Position numbers and translations under genes: made by a program. 64,000 bases of DNA from Phaeosaccion multiseriatum (Eukaryota > Ochrophyta, other classes): contig OZ218957.1 of NCBI GenBank assembly GCA_965112735.1, positions 2,542,001-2,606,000 of the forward strand. The letters run 5' to 3'. Within the stretch, counting starts at the first letter, position 1; every line of letters begins with the position of its first letter. Under the pieces are notes generated by a model. That model worked only from the letters and a program-made list of their open reading frames with translations, was not told the origin of the DNA and did no database searches. Shown here piece by piece: positions 1-14,115 of the stretch.

Positions 1-223
1 TATGCCTGCCCATATGCCTGTCCATATGCCTGTCTTGCCTTGCAGGGGGATGGCAGTGGACAGGTAAAGGGTCTGTGGACGTGTGAAGAAGGGGACGGGC
101 GGGTGGGGGTGGGGGGGGGGGAGGGGAGTATTCATGGCGTCGAATCACAGGGTGCTCACTCCTTGTATTTCCCCTGATCCTTCTTCCAATTGTTTGTTTG
201 CCAATGATCACCAACTTGTCAAG

Positions 224-694
224 GTGGACCCCCACTTCATCCTCTCCGGCGGGCTGCAGAAACCCCTCGCCGCTGAGCCGCTCTACGTGGCGTGCGATCG
301 CATGGACAGACTCTTCCTGCAGGCCAGGCAGCGGAAGGAGAGGCAGGAGATGCAGCAGCAGCCGCAGCGACAGGGCCGTCAGGAACAGGGCGGGGAGGAG
401 CACGGCGGCGAGTTCAGCAGCCGGGGCAGCGACATGACTGGGAATGCTGTGGTGCTCGAGGATGGTGTCACGCTCTCGTGGGGGGCGCAGGCAGTGCCGG
501 AAGCAGCAGCACAAGCGTCACTAACGGCGACGGCGGCGGCGGAGAAGGAGGAGGAGCGAGGGGAGGAGAGAGGGGGGGAGGAAGAGGGTGGCGAAGAGGA
601 GGAAGGTGTGAAAACGGAGGAGGGGGAGGGCGAGGGGGAGAAGGGGGACGAGGAGGAGGAGGAGGAGGAGGAGGAGGAGGAGGAGATCCACTAA
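224..694 (+). CDS. Last exon of an unrecognised protein (5' end outside window)
   Basis: The open frame can start after an acceptor-like ...TTGTCAAG at 221-223 and runs to a stop at 692-694. It opens with the ordinary-looking sequence VDPHFILSGGLQKPLAAEPL, then ACDRMDRLFLQARQRKERQE. After that come a Q-rich stretch and a long acidic C-terminus that ends in a run of about 13 Glu. The 156-residue segment is either a terminal exon or the end of a single longer frame open from about position 83. I recognise no family. The acidic tail over a GAG microsatellite may be variable between strains. Other frames over the same DNA are Gly- or Ser-rich shadows. Confidence 0.45.
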   Translation: MDPHFILSGGLQKPLAAEPLYVACDRMDRLFLQARQRKERQEMQQQPQRQGRQEQGGEEHGGEFSSRGSDMTGNAVVLEDGVTLSWGAQAVPEAAAQASLTATAAAEKEEERGEERGGEEEGGEEEEGVKTEEGEGEGEKGDEEEEEEEEEEEEIH

Positions 695-1335
695 AAGGCT
701 GGTGGTGGTGGTGGTGGTGGTGGTGGTGGTGGTGGTGGTGGGAAGGCGAGCATCAGCAGCGACACAGGCATACAGGCATGTGAAGCAACGAGGAGAGTGA
801 CGAGAGAATTTTTTGTGAAGTAATTTTTGTTGTTACGTAGTTGGCAGGCTTCTGTGTAGGGACAAAAACCCTCCAACGGGCCCGTCCGTCCCAATGGCCA
901 GCAGATAGAAGGGATAGAGTCAAAAGCATTTTGAGAGAGAGAGACGTACACTGTAGGAAGACGTAGGTAGAGAGAAAAGAGAGAGGGCCTCCACCGCAGA
1001 CAGCGGAAGGACAGACGATATATGCACGAAGTACACCCGTCTTCTCTAGCGCCGCATGTGCTGTGCCGTCTCGTGCCATCCGCACCAGCAGCAGCTCAGC
1101 GACACGCCAATGAAGGCGTGGTGGCCCCTCGTGGTGGCCCCTCCCCCCAAGGGCCCGAGGCAAAAATAAAAGTAACGCCAGGACACCCACCAAAGGGATG
1201 GCAGCAGACGTGCGCGCGTCCACGAAGACTTGAGACGCTTTATTTTCTCCCCTTCCCGCGGACTTAAGACTTGTTCCCATCTCTCGGACCGGCGGAATCA
1301 AGCCTTGAGGAGCTCCAAAGGGAGTAGTAGCGTTT
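695..1335. other. Intergenic, no gene seen
   Basis: A (GGT)n run lies at 699-740, directly after the upstream stop. Unique sequence follows. Open frames on the minus strand here run antisense into the polyQ gene and show no family resemblance. I see no RNA gene. Confidence 0.4.
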
Positions 1336-2580
<1,245 letters not shown>

Positions 2581-2661
2581 AGGAGGAGGGAAGGGGTGGG
2601 ATGGGGCTATGTACTAAGTCTATCTGTCTGTCGAGTGGTCTGCTGGATGGGGGCCAGAGCC

Positions 2662-2695
<34 letters not shown>

Positions 2696-3689
2696 TGCGC
2701 GTGGCCTTATGGAAGCAAGGGGCTGCTCTGTGCGCTGCTGTGCGCTTTGTATATTCTGTCCTGTCTGGAGGGCCAGCAGGCGCCTCATGTACAGTACAGC
2801 TCATTGGGGGGGAAACATTGTGTACATGACAAGAAGAGGAGAGGAGGAAGTGGAAAGTATGCAAAAAAGTTCATAAGAAGAGTCGAGTACAGTCAATTTT
2901 AGTAAATAAAGGGAGTGTGGGTAGTGCCAATCTGTAGGTCGTCGCGTGGAAGTGTATGGCGACGGCTTTCCACCTCTTGCTGTGCGCCAGCGAGGTTTGG
3001 GCGTACGATGGCAGCGGCGGCATCCATCCTACCTAAGCTCTGACGCGAGGGGACCTTGCCTGGTATCATGGGTCTTCGCAGGTTCTGGCTTCACGGTGTC
3101 GTCAGGCCGACAGAGTGGAGGTTCGGTTCACAAGTATCGGCCCCTGACAAGGTCGGAGGCGACCCAGGTTCCAGGTTCTGGGGGAAAGCCTTGCAATAAG
3201 GCAATGATGGGGGCCAAGGCTACTCTGCCAGGCCTCGATGGCTCGGCAGGCACGCTCTACGCTCTACATCCCTTTGATTCCTTGCGACCTTCTCCATCTC
3301 CAAGCAGTATCTCCATCGGCAAGGTTTGTGGCCGCGTCAGCTGCAGCCACCAGCCACCAGATATGTGAAGATGAGGCTCTCGGAGCGAGAGCGCGCCTTC
3401 CTGGGACGGCTCAGGTGGCGCCGGACCAGCACCCCCCCCCCGGGAAGGGCGAAGAGACCGAGCGGAGAAGTCAATGAATGCCGCCCTTTCTTTGTTAGCT
3501 TATGAAGGGTTCAAACAATCTTCAGTGTTCCTCTCCTCTCCTCTCTTCTCCCTAGCCCCAGGAGCCCCACTTGCTGCGCTGGAGGGTGGGGTCTGTGGCG
3601 GAGGGATGGGTGAGGGTGATGCGCGAAGGTCCTTTACGAAGCCGTAGCAAGAGGATCGAGCCAAGACCACATTAAGCGGGGAAGTGGGA
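2581..3689. other. Intergenic, 3' UTR and promoter region
   Basis: The stretch holds a (CTG)n run at 2664-2692 and an AATAAA-like hexamer near 2904 that could end the upstream transcript. About 700 bp of complex sequence follows, with a 140-codon frame at 2946-3368 that I do not trust. No tRNA-like fold was noticed. Confidence 0.35.
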
Positions 3690-6600
3690 ATGGCGGGAGA
3701 CGTAGCTGCGCAGGACGATGAGATCACCAAGGCCTGCTACGACCAGGTGCTCTTCAGTATCAGCGATGCGAAGCGAGAGGCCAGTCGCTCGGCGAAGGGT
3801 ACAGGCAGTAAGCTACAGACGGGGACAGGTGCTTCCATGGCCGCCCCCACCACCAAGCTGCTAGAGCTGACAGCGACTGGGATCGTCGAGGCGGAGCTGC
3901 TGAGGGTGGGGAGGGAGGGCGAGAGGTTCCTCGGAGAGGAAAGGTGCTTGGCGGAGATGAGAGAGGGCCACGCGCGAGAGCTCACCCGCATCTACATTGA
4001 GTGTGCCCAGCGCCGGAGAGAAGAGCAAGAAGAAGCAGCAGCAGCGGCAGCAGCAGCAAGAGGAGGGGCAGCTGCAGGGCAAGCAGCGGGCAAAGAGAAA
4101 CCCAACAAGAAGGGAAAGAGTGGGTTGGATGCGCAAAGTGCGGCGGGTGTGATCGACATTGACATCAACATCGATATCGAGGGCGGCACCCCGTCCGCAT
4201 TGCTCATGACGCCTTCCCAGCTCCTTGCGAGCCTTCCACAGCTCCGCGTGTCCTACCCGATCGAGGGTGTTGATGTTGGTACTACGGGTGTGTGCACGAC
4301 CGGGTCGTCGCACTACCGCTCGTCCCAAGCCACCCACCCCCTCCACCATCACAAGGAGAAGGAGGAGGGGGTGACGGAAGAGGAAGGAGGCAGGAGCAGG
4401 CAGCTGATAGAGGAGCTGCGGCGTCGAGTAGACCAGCAGCGAGACAAGCTCCGTGTGCAGGAGGAGGCTCTTGTGCAGCGTGAGCAGCAGCAGCAGCAGC
4501 AGCGTCAGCAGCAGTGGCAGCTGGAGCAGCGCATCCAAGAGCTACAGTTGGTGATACAGCGGCAGGAGCAGCAGCATACCCAGCAGCTGGCACGATACAA
4601 GGACGAACGCATGGGAAAGCTCCAAGCCCAAGTGCAAAGCCTTCAGCAGCAGCTCTACCAACAACAGCAGCTCTACCAACAGCAGCAGTTGGTGCTACAG
4701 CAGCAGCAGCAGCAGCAGCAGCAGTCCCGAGGCTTGCCGGACCCGAGTAGGAGAGACAGGGGCAACGGCCGCAGCTGGCGAGAAGAAGACGGAGGAGATG
4801 CCACAGCTTGGGGCCGGGGGGGGAGAGGAGGGGGGGTAGGCCGAGGGGCATTCATGACTGCCGGAGAGCGACTGAGGAGAGACGGCGATGGCGGCGAAGA
4901 GGGGGAAGACCACCAGCACGGGCACAGAGCAGACGGAAACGGAAATGGGTATCAGAATGGGCATCAGAATGGGCATCAGAATCCGCAGCAGCATTTGCGT
5001 CAGCCCAACAGCTCCGGGCTTGTCAAGAAGAGGAAGTTCGAGGCTCCGCGCAGGAACGAGGACGCGGGGGGGGGAGGAGGGGATGGCAAGGGGAAGGGAG
5101 GAGCGAGAGGAGGAGCCGGGGCGCAGCAGAAGGTGAGAGAAGGCAGAGGAAGGGAGGAGAAGGAGAAGGAGGACGGTTCGCAGAGAGCGTCGTTGCCACA
5201 CAGCCACACCACCACTTAGACGCACGCAAACACGCACACACGCACGCACACGCACGCTCGCGCACACACACAGGCGACATATGACCTGCCTCTCCTCTAC
5301 ACACACGCACACATGGAGATACTCACCTCTGACCCTTCATATTTCCTCTCCTGCTGCTGCTTTTCACTGTATCACTGTATCACTGTATCACTGTATCACT
5401 GTATCACTGTATCACCAATTGCTGAAGGGTGGAGGTGATAAGGGCGAGGCTGCTGCGGAGGAGCTCCCCCCTGAGCTCGCCCACTGCGACGCTGAGGCCG
5501 TAGAGAAGATCAGGAAAGAGATAATCTCCACAGGGGACGAAGTGCGCTTCGATGACATCGCCGGTAAGTTGCAGTTGCAGTTTGCAGTTTCATGCACCTG
5601 TTCATTCGATCCAAAAACGAGTATCGTTTCTTATCCACATATCGACCTACTCTGTGCCGAGTGATGTATGGGGAAGAAAGGAGAGCCAAGCGTGCGTGCG
5701 TGCGTGCGTGCGTGTGTGCGTGTCATCGTGCTTGCTTGACTGTGTGTGTGCGTGCGTGTGGGCTCATGCGCGTCTGTGTGTGTGTGCGTTTGCGCTGCCC
5801 ATCTCTCCCTCTCTCCCTCTCTCCTTCCCTCTCCCTCCCTCTCCCTCTCCCTCTCTCTCTCCCTCTCCCTCTCCCTCTCCCTCTCCCTCTCCCTCCCTCT
5901 CTCCTTCCCTCTCCCTCTCCCTCTCCCTCCCTCTCCCTCTCCCTCCCTCTCTCCCTCTCTCCTTCCCTCTCTCCCTCTCTCCTTCCCTCTCCCTCTCCCT
6001 CTCTCTTTCCCTCTCCCTCTCCCTCTCCCTCTCCCTCTCCCTCTCCCTTTCCCTCTCCATCTCCCGCTCTCCCTATCCCTCTCCCTATCCCTCTTCCTCT
6101 TCCTCTTCCTCTCCCTCTCCCTCTCCCTCTCCCTCTCCATCTCCCTCTCCCTCCCCCTCTCCCTCTCCCTCTCCCTCTCCCTCTCCCTCTCCCTCCCTCT
6201 CAACCAGGCCTGGACTTTGCTAAGAAGACTGTGGACGAGCTTGTGTGCTGGCCGATGGCGAGGCCGGACCTCTTCACGGGCCTCAGGGCGTTGCCGAAGG
6301 GACTCCTGCTCTTCGGGCCACCGGGGACGGGTATGTCAGTGAGGGAGGGAGGGAGGGAGGGAGGGAGGGAGGGAGGGCGGGGGGGAGAGAGGGAGGGAGG
6401 AGGGAGGAGGAAGGGAGAAGGGAGGAGGGGGGAAGTAGGCGGGAGGAGGCATGGCCACTTGCCTGTCATGCCGTAGGGAGACGGGGGAAGAGAGGCAAAG
6501 GCGAGGCATGCGTGCGTGTGTGCGTGCGTGTGTGCGTGCGTGCGTGTGTGCGTGCATTGTTTTGTGTTCTGGTGCCTTTCCCCTTTCGACCCTGACCCCT

Positions 6601-7258
6601 GGCCCCTGGACCCCCCCCCCCCCTCCCCCTCCCCCTCCACCCACACCTTCCCCCAATACCCTATCTCTGACCCCCACACCCCGACCCCCTCAATCCCTGA
6701 ACCCCCAACGAAACGCACGTCATCTCATTCTCATCCTCTTCTCCGACCCCGACCCCGACCCTAACCCTAACTCCCCCCCCCCAAGGCAAGACGCTCATCG
6801 GCAAGGCCATCGCCTCCCAGAGCGGCGCTACTTTCTTCAGCATCTCTGCTAGCAGCCTCATGAGCAAGTGGATAGGGGAGGGGGAGAAGTTGGTGCGCGC
6901 CCTCTTCGCCGTCGCCAACTACCATCAGCCATCTGTGATTTTCATCGACGAGGTGGACTCCATGCTGTCTATGCGCAGCTCGGAAGGTACAGTAGCGTAA
7001 CTGTAACGGTGCCAACGGTGCCAACCAACCCAAAAGAATACATCAACCACGCCAATAACCACACCCATTATATACCCCGTTTTCCACCCCGTTCTCCACA
7101 CACACACACACACACCCGCACACACACACACAATTACGTAATTCTTAGGTTGATTCCCGTAAGTCAATGTAGCATCCCTCTACCCACCCACTCACCACCC
7201 ACTCACCACCCATAACCGAGTACCAATGTCATGTACGCTAAAGTGTGTGTGTATGTGT

Positions 7259-7290
<32 letters not shown>

Positions 7291-7560
7291 ACGTGTGTGC
7301 CGAACCACCCCACAATCCTCCAACACAGATAACGAGGCTTCAAGACGCCTCAAAACGGAATTCCTGGTGCAGCTGGATGGGGCGGGCACGAAGGCCTCCA
7401 ACGTGGTGCTCGTGGTGGGGGCCACCAACCGCCCGCAGGAGCTTGATGAGGCGGCGAGGAGGCGCTTTGTGAAGCGACTCTACATCCCCCTGCCCGACGC
7501 GAGGGGCAGGAAGCAGCTCGTGCAGACGTTGCTAAGACAGGTGTGTGTGTGAGAGTGTAT

Positions 7561-7601
<41 letters not shown>

Positions 7602-7608
7602 AGTGTAT

Positions 7609-7647
<39 letters not shown>

Positions 7648-7658
7648 TATGAGTGTAT

Positions 7659-7697
<39 letters not shown>

Positions 7698-8816
7698 TGA
7701 GTGTATGAGTGTGTGTGTGCCTGCGTGCGTGTGTGTGTCTCTCTCGTTCTCTCTCTCCGGCTCTCGATCCACCCCTCACTGTAATTCTTAGGTTGATTCC
7801 TATTAGTCACGAAAATCCCCCCCCCCCCCACCCTTCCGTACAGAACCGCCATACCCTCTGCGAGGAGGACGTAACGCATATCGTGGAGCTTACAAAGGGT
7901 TTCAGCGGGGCTGACCTGCGCTCTCTCTGCCAGGAGGTGAGCAGTGCTGGATCACCAACTGTTGCACGCTAGCGACACGCCAACCTCTCGACTCTCTCCT
8001 CCTCCCTCCTCTTCCCCTCCCCCTCCTCTATCCTCTTCCTCCCCCCTCTCCTCCCTCCTCTTCCCCTCCCCCTCCTCTATCCTCTTCCTCCCGCCTCTCC
8101 TCCCCCCTCTCCTCCTTCCTCTCCCTCCTCTCCCTCCTCCCCGCTACCACCCACCCAACACATCCCAACCATGCCCCCACGCCCTCTGACTTCATTCCAT
8201 ATACCTCCATTTTTTGTCCCATCCATCCCTCTCTGCTGCAGGCCGCTATGGGCCCTCTCCGCCAACTGAGCGGCAACAGCACCATCAAGAACATCAGGTA
8301 GGGCATGCAGAGGCGTATGGGTATGTAGAGGTACATGGGCACGCTTGTGCCCCCCCTTCCCCGCCTCCGTGCCTCCGCTGGTGCTTTACTTTTGCCTTTT
8401 CCTTCTCTTCCGCATCCCTCTGCTACGCTGCCCTACGCAACACCACGCCGCCCCTTACGCCACATCTGCTGCTCTACTGCTTGCTCCACCACTCTACTCA
8501 TTCTCCTCACTCTAGTTACTCTCCTCCCTCATTCTACTCATTCTACCGCTCTACTCACCAACCCCTTTGCCACGCTACTCGCTGAAACCGCTGAAACCGC
8601 CGCTCACTGTGCAGAGTGGGGGAGGTGCCGGCCATTGAAAAGTCCCACTTTGAACATGCCCTCAACTCGATGAGACCGAGCGTCAGTCCCGGGGAGATCT
8701 GCCACTACATTAAGTGGAACACGGAGTTCGGCAGCTGCCAGGGAGAGGGGGTTTATGGGGAGGACTTGGCCCACCACCACGCAGGCCTAGAAACCCACCA
8801 TACCACACCCCAGTAG
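3690..8816 (+). CDS. FIGNL1: Fidgetin-like AAA ATPase (FIGNL1 type), eight exons
   Basis: Exons are 3690-5132, 5428-5563, 6208-6330, 6786-6986, 7329-7540, 7844-7936, 8242-8297 and 8615-8816. All have GT-AG borders and matching phases, giving 821 aa. The first 480 residues are poorly conserved, with Gln-rich coiled coil and low complexity. The meiotic-clade AAA domain follows: FDDIAGLDFAKK, Walker A GPPGTGKT (about 563-570, split by an intron), the pore loop [13 protein letters not shown], Walker B VIFIDE (618-623), then [20 protein letters not shown] and the C-terminal [23 protein letters not shown](V)KRLYIPLP and the Vps4-like C-terminal helix match FIGNL1/fidgetin better than katanin or spastin. 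In other eukaryotes FIGNL1 removes RAD51/DMC1 filaments during recombination; that role is inferred here. Introns hold long CTCCCT, GGGA, GT and CA arrays. The first ATG preceding the conserved frame in exon 1 is at 3690. Confidence 0.93.
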
Positions 8817-9270
8817 TAGTAAGTAGTAGTAGTAGTAAGATTGTAAAAAAAAAAAGCGGATCACACAGTAATATGGGCAAGCTTATGCACCGCCTCGACC
8901 AAGAGACCCTCACCACATTGCCACAAACGGCATATGCACAACATCGGTCTAGAGAGCAAGTACACCACAGGCCAAGGTGTACGGGCTCAAACAGTTTCAG
9001 GCCTTGGCCAACAGTGAAACGGTGAGAAACCATCGCACCACAGTGCTTCTTCATTCATTCATTCTTCTTCTTCTTGGGACACTGGTGTGCACAAATAAGC
9101 AGTCGGTGGGCACTCAGTAGTACGTCAGCAGTCGGTGAGCAGTCAGTACGTCAGCAGTCGGTGAGCAGTCAGCAGAGCACGTTAGGCGCCACAGGCACAG
9201 ACAGCAAGGTACGGCAGAAGGCTTTCACTTTCGTGCCTGTCCGCCGTCCACGCCCAGCCCACACCAGCTG
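8817..9270. other. Intergenic or exon-bearing stretch before the satellite
   Basis: A (TAG)n run and an A10 tract follow the FIGNL1 stop. Two exon-like pieces follow: 8972-9021 (acceptor ...CACCACAG, open frame AKVYGLKQFQALANSET, donor GTGAGA) and a piece ending in ...CACCAGCTG at 9270, directly before GTGAGTGAG. Either could be an exon of a gene that continues at 15031 across the satellite. I cannot prove it. A short direct repeat (GTACGTCAGCAGTCGGTGAG-like) lies near 9120-9175. Confidence 0.3.
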
Positions 9271-12200
9271 GTGAGTGAGTGAGTGAGTGAGTAAGTGAGT
9301 GAGTGAGTGAGTGCGTGTGTGAGGGAGTGGGTGAGTGTGTGACTGAGTGAGTGGGTGTATGGGTGTGTGAGTGAGTGAGTGACTGACTGAGTGAGTGAGT
9401 GAGTGAGTGAGTGAGGGAGTGAGTGTGTGAGTGTGTGTGTGAGCGAGTGAGTGAGGGAGTGAGTGTGTGAGTGTGTGTGTGAGTGAGTGAGTGAGTGAGG
9501 GAGTGAGTGTGTGTGAGTGAGTGAGTGAGTGAGTGAGTGAGTGAGTGAGTGAATGAGTGAGTGAGTGAGTGAGTGAGTGAGTGAGTGAGTGTGTGAGTGA
9601 GGGACTGAGTGAGTGAGGGAGTGAGTGTGTGTGTGAGTGAGTGAGTGAGGGAGTGAGTGTGTGAGTGTGTGTGTGTGTGAGTGAGTGAGTGAGTGAGTGT
9701 GTGAGTGAGTGTGTGAGTGAGTGAGTGAGTGTGTGAGTGTGTGGGTGAGTGTGTGAGGGAGTGTGTGACTGTGTGAGTGAGTGAGTGAGTGAGTGAGAGT
9801 GTGAGTGAGGGAGTGAGTGTGTGAGTGTGTGGGTGAGTGTGTGAGGGAGTGTGTAACTGTGTGAGTGAGTGAGTGAGTGAGTGAGTGAGTGAGTGAGTGA
9901 GTGAGTGAGTGAGTGAGTGAGTAAGTGAGTGATTGAGTGGTGAGTGTGTGACTGACTGAGTGGGTGTGTGAGTGAGTGAGTGAGTGAGTGAGTGAGTGAG
10001 TGACTAAGAGGGAGTGAGTGAGTGCGTGACTGAGTGAGTGAGTGATTGAGGGAGTGGGTGAGTGAGTGAGTGAGAGTAAGTGAGTGAGTGAGCGTGTGAC
10101 TGAGTGAGTGGGTGATTGAGTGAGTGTGTGAGTGATTGAGTGAGTGTGTGACTGAGTGAGTGAGTGAGAGTGAGTGAGTGAGTGAGTGAGTGAGTGGGTG
10201 ATTGAGTGAGTGGGTGAGTGGGTGAGTGAGTGAGTGGGTGAGTGGGTGGGTGGGTGGGTGGGTGGGTGAGTGAGCGAGTTAGTGAGACTGGGTGAGTGAG
10301 TGAGAGTGAGTGAGTGGGTGAGTGTGTGAGTGAGGGAGTGAGTGTGTGACTGAGTGAGTGAGTGAGTGAGTGAGTGAGTGAGTGGGTGATTGAGTGAGTG
10401 TGTTAGGGAGTGAGTGAGTGAGTGAGTGAGTGAGTGAGTAAGTGAGTGAGTGAGGGAGTGAGTGGGTGGGTGGGTGAGTGACTGAGTGAGTGAGTGAGTG
10501 GGTGTGTGAGTGAGTGAGTGAGTGAGTGAGTGGGTGTGTGAGTGAGTGAGTGAGTGAGTGAGTGAGTGTGTGAGGGAGTGAGTGAGTGAGTGAGTGAGTG
10601 GGTGAGTGGGTGAGTGAGTGGGTGGGTGAGTGAGTGAGTGAGTGAGTGTGTGAGGGAGTGAGTGAGTGAGTGAGAGTGAGTGAGTGAGTGTGTGAGGGAG
10701 TGAGTGAGTGAGTGAGTGAGTGAGTGGGTGAGTGGGTGTGTGAGGGAGTGAGTGTGTGAGTGAGTAAGTGAGTGAGTGAGTGAGCGTGTGAGGGAGTGAG
10801 TGAGTGAGTGAGTGTGTGACTGAGTGAGTGGGTGATTGAGTGAGTGTGTGAGGGAGTGAGTGAGTGAGTGAGTGAGTGAGTGAGTGAGTGAGTGAGTGAG
10901 TGAGTGCGTGTGTGAGGGAGTGGGTGAGTGTGTGACTGAGTGAGTGGGTGTGTGGGTGTGTGAGTGAGTGAGTGAGTGAGTGAGTGAGTGAGTGACTGAG
11001 TGAGTGGGTGTGTGAGTGGGTGAGTGAGTGAGTGAGTGAGTGGGTGTGTGAGTGATTGAGTGCGTGTGTGAGGGAGTGGGTGAGTGTGTGACTGAGTGAG
11101 TGGGTGTGTGAGTGTGTGAGTGGGTGAGTGAGTGAGTGAGTTAGAGTGAGTGAGTGAGTGAGTGTGTGAGTGAGTGAGTGGGTGTGTGAGTGAGTGAGTG
11201 AGTTAGAGTGAGTGAGTGAGTGAGTGAGTGAGTGAGTGAGTGGGTGTGTGGGTGAGTGAGTGAGTGAGTGAGTGAGTGAGTGACTGAGTGAGTGGGTGTG
11301 TGAGTGAGTGAGTGAGTGTGTGAGTGAGTGGGTGAGTGTGTGACTGAGTGAGTGGGTGTGCGAGTGTGTGAGTGTGTGTGTGAGGGAGTGTGTGAGTGTG
11401 TGAGGGAGTGGGTGAGTGTGTGACTGAGTGAGTGAGTGAGTGAGTGAGTGTGTGAGGGAGTGAGTGAGTGAGAGTGAGTGAGTGAGTGAGTGTGTGAGGG
11501 AGTGAGTGAGTGAGTGAGTGAGTGGGTGAGTGGGTGAGTGAGGGAGTGAGTGTGTGAGTGAGTGAGTGAGTGAGTGAGTGAGTGAGTGAGTGAGTGAGTG
11601 AGTGAGTGAGTGAGTGAGTGTGTGACTAAGTGAGTGAGTGATTGAGTGAGTGTGTGAGGGAGTGAGTGAGTGAGTGAGTGAGTGAGTGAGTGAGTGAGTG
11701 AGTGAGTGAGTGCGTGTGTGAGGGAGTGGGTGAGTGTGTGACTGAGTGAGTGGGTGTGTGGGTGTGTGAGTGAGTGAGTGAGTGAGTGAGTGAGGGAGTG
11801 AGTGAGTGAGTGAGTGGGTGTGTGAGTGGGTGGGTGGGTGAGTGAGTGAGTGAGTGTGTGAGTGATTGAGTGCGTGTGTGAGGGAGTGGGTGAGTGTGTG
11901 ACTGAGTGAGTGGGTGTGTGAGTGTGTGACTGAGTGAGTGAGTGAGTGAGTTAGAGTGAGTGAGTGAGTGAGTGAGTGTGTGACTGAGTGAGTGGGTGTG
12001 TGAGTGAGTGAGTGAGTGAGTGAGTGTGTGTGTGAGTGAGTGAGTGAGTGAGTGAGTGAGTGAGTGAGTGAGTGAGTGAGTGTGTGAGTGAGTGACTGAG
12101 TGAGTGGGTGTGTGAGTGGGTGAGTGAGTGAGTGAGTGAGTGGGTGTGTGAGTGATTGAGTGCGTGTGTGAGGGAGTGGGTGAGTGAGTGACTGAGTGAG

Positions 12201-14115
12201 TGGGTGTGTGAGTGTGTGAGTGGGTGAGTGAGTGAGTGAGTGAGAGTGAGTGAGTGAGTGAGTGTGTGACTGAGTGAGTGGGTGTGTGAGTGAGTGAGTG
12301 AGTGAGTGAGTGAGTGAGTGGGTGTGTGGGTGGGTGAGTGAGTGAGTGACTGAGTGAGTGGGTGTGTGAGTGAGTGAGTGAGTGTGTGAGGGAGTGGGTG
12401 AGTGTGTGAGTGAGTGAGTGGGTGTGTGAGTGTGTGAGTGTGTGTGTGAGGGAGTGTGTGAGTGTGTGAGGGAGTGGGTGAGTGTGTGAGTGAGTGAGTG
12501 AGTGAGTGAGTGAGTGTGTGAGGGAGTGAGTGAGTGAGTGAGTGAGTGAGTGGGTGGGTGAGTGAGTGAGTGGGTGAGTGAGGGAGTGAGCGTGTGACTG
12601 AGTGAGTGAGTGAGTGAGTGAGTGAGTGGGTGAGTGAGTGAGTGAGTGAGTGTGTGAGGGAGTGAGTGAGTGAGTGAGTGTGTGACGGACTGAGTGAGTG
12701 AGTGAGTGAGTGAGTGAGTGAGTGGGTGAGTGGGTGAGTGAGTGAGTGGGTGAGGGAGTGAGGGAGTGGGTGAGTGAGTGAGTGAGGGAGTGAGTGGATG
12801 AGGGAGTGAGTGGGTGGGTGAGGGAGTGAGTGAGTGAGTGGGTGGGTGAGTGATTGAGTGCGTGTGTGAGGGAGTGTGTGAGTGTGTGACTGAGTGAGTG
12901 GGTGTGTGAGTGAGTGAGTGAGTGAGTGAGTGAGTGAGTGAGTGAGTGAGTGAGTGAGTGAGTGAGTGAGTGGGTGAGTGAGTGTGTGAGTGAGTGACTG
13001 AGTGAGTGGGTGTGTGAGTGGGTGAGTGAGTGAGTGACTGAGTGAGTGGGTGTGTGAGTGAGTGAGTGAGTGTGTGAGGGAGTGGGTGAGTGTTTGACTG
13101 AGTGAGTGGGTGTGTGAGTGTGTGAGTGGGTGAGTGAGTGAGTGAGTGAGAGTGAGTGAGTGAGTGAGTGTGTGAGGGAGTGAGGGAGTGAGTGAGTGAG
13201 TGAGTGAGAATGTGACTGAGTGAGTGAGTGACTGAGTGAGTGAGTGAGTGAGTGAGTGAGTGTGTGAGTGAGTGAGTGAGGGAGAGAGGGAGTGGGTGAG
13301 TGAGTGTGTGAGGGAGTGAGTGTGTGAGTGAGTGTGTGAGGGAGTGAGTGGATGAGGGAGTGAGTGGGTGGGTGAGGGAGTGAGTGAGTGTGTGAGTGAG
13401 TGATTGAGTGCGTGTGTGAGGGAGTGGGTGAGTGTGTGACTGAGTGAGTGGGTGTGTGAGTGAGTGAGTGAGTGAGTGAGTGAGTGGGTGAGTGAGTGAG
13501 TGAGTGAGTGAGTGAGTGAGTGAGTGAGTGAGTGAGTGAGTGACTGAGTGAGTGGGTGTGTGAGTGGGTGAGTGAGTGAGTGAGTGAGTGAGTGAGTGTG
13601 TGAGTGAGTGAGTGAGTGTGTGAGGGAGTGGGTGAGTGTGTGACTGAGTGAGTGGGTGTGTGAGTGTGTGACTGAGTGAGTGGGTGTGTGAGTGTGTGAG
13701 TGGGTGAGTGAGTGAGTGAGTGAGACTGAGTGAGTGAGTGAGTGTGTGAGGGAGTGAGAGTGAGTGAGTGAGTGAGTGTGTGACTGAGTGACTGAGTAAG
13801 GGAGGGAGTGAGTGGGTGGGTGAGGCAGTGAGTGAGTGGGTGTGTGAGTGAGTGAGTGACTGAGTGACTGAGTGAGTGTGTGACTGACTGAGTGAGTGGG
13901 TGTGTGAGTGAGTGAGTGGGTGTGTGAGTGATTGAGTGCGTGTGTGAGGGAGTGGGTGAGTGAGTGTGTGAGGGGGTAAGTGAGTGAGTGAGTGAGTGAG
14001 TGAGTGAGTAAGTGAGTGAGTGAGCGAGTGAGTGAGTGTGTGAGTGAGTGTGTGAGGGAGTGGGTGAGTGTGTGACTGAATGAGTGAGTGTGTGAGTGGG
14101 TGAGTGAGTGAGTGA
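9271..14115. repeat. Giant GTGA tetranucleotide satellite (about 4.8 kb)
   Basis: Nearly pure (GTGA)n with scattered variants: GGGA, GTGT, GACT, GATT and GGGT. Variant combinations recur as longer higher-order blocks, for example TGTGTGAGGGAGTGGGTGAG, seen many times. On the minus strand all three frames stay open for hundreds to more than 1000 codons (SLTH repeats), because a 4-bp unit without a stop has no stop in any frame. No protein is inferred from that. The array begins directly with GTGAGT, an ideal 5' splice site. Confidence 0.95.

Noticed and set aside
5800-6200. Ser/Pro/Leu-rich ORFs over CTCCCT repeats
   Set aside because: They lie wholly within a FIGNL1 intron and are microsatellite translations.
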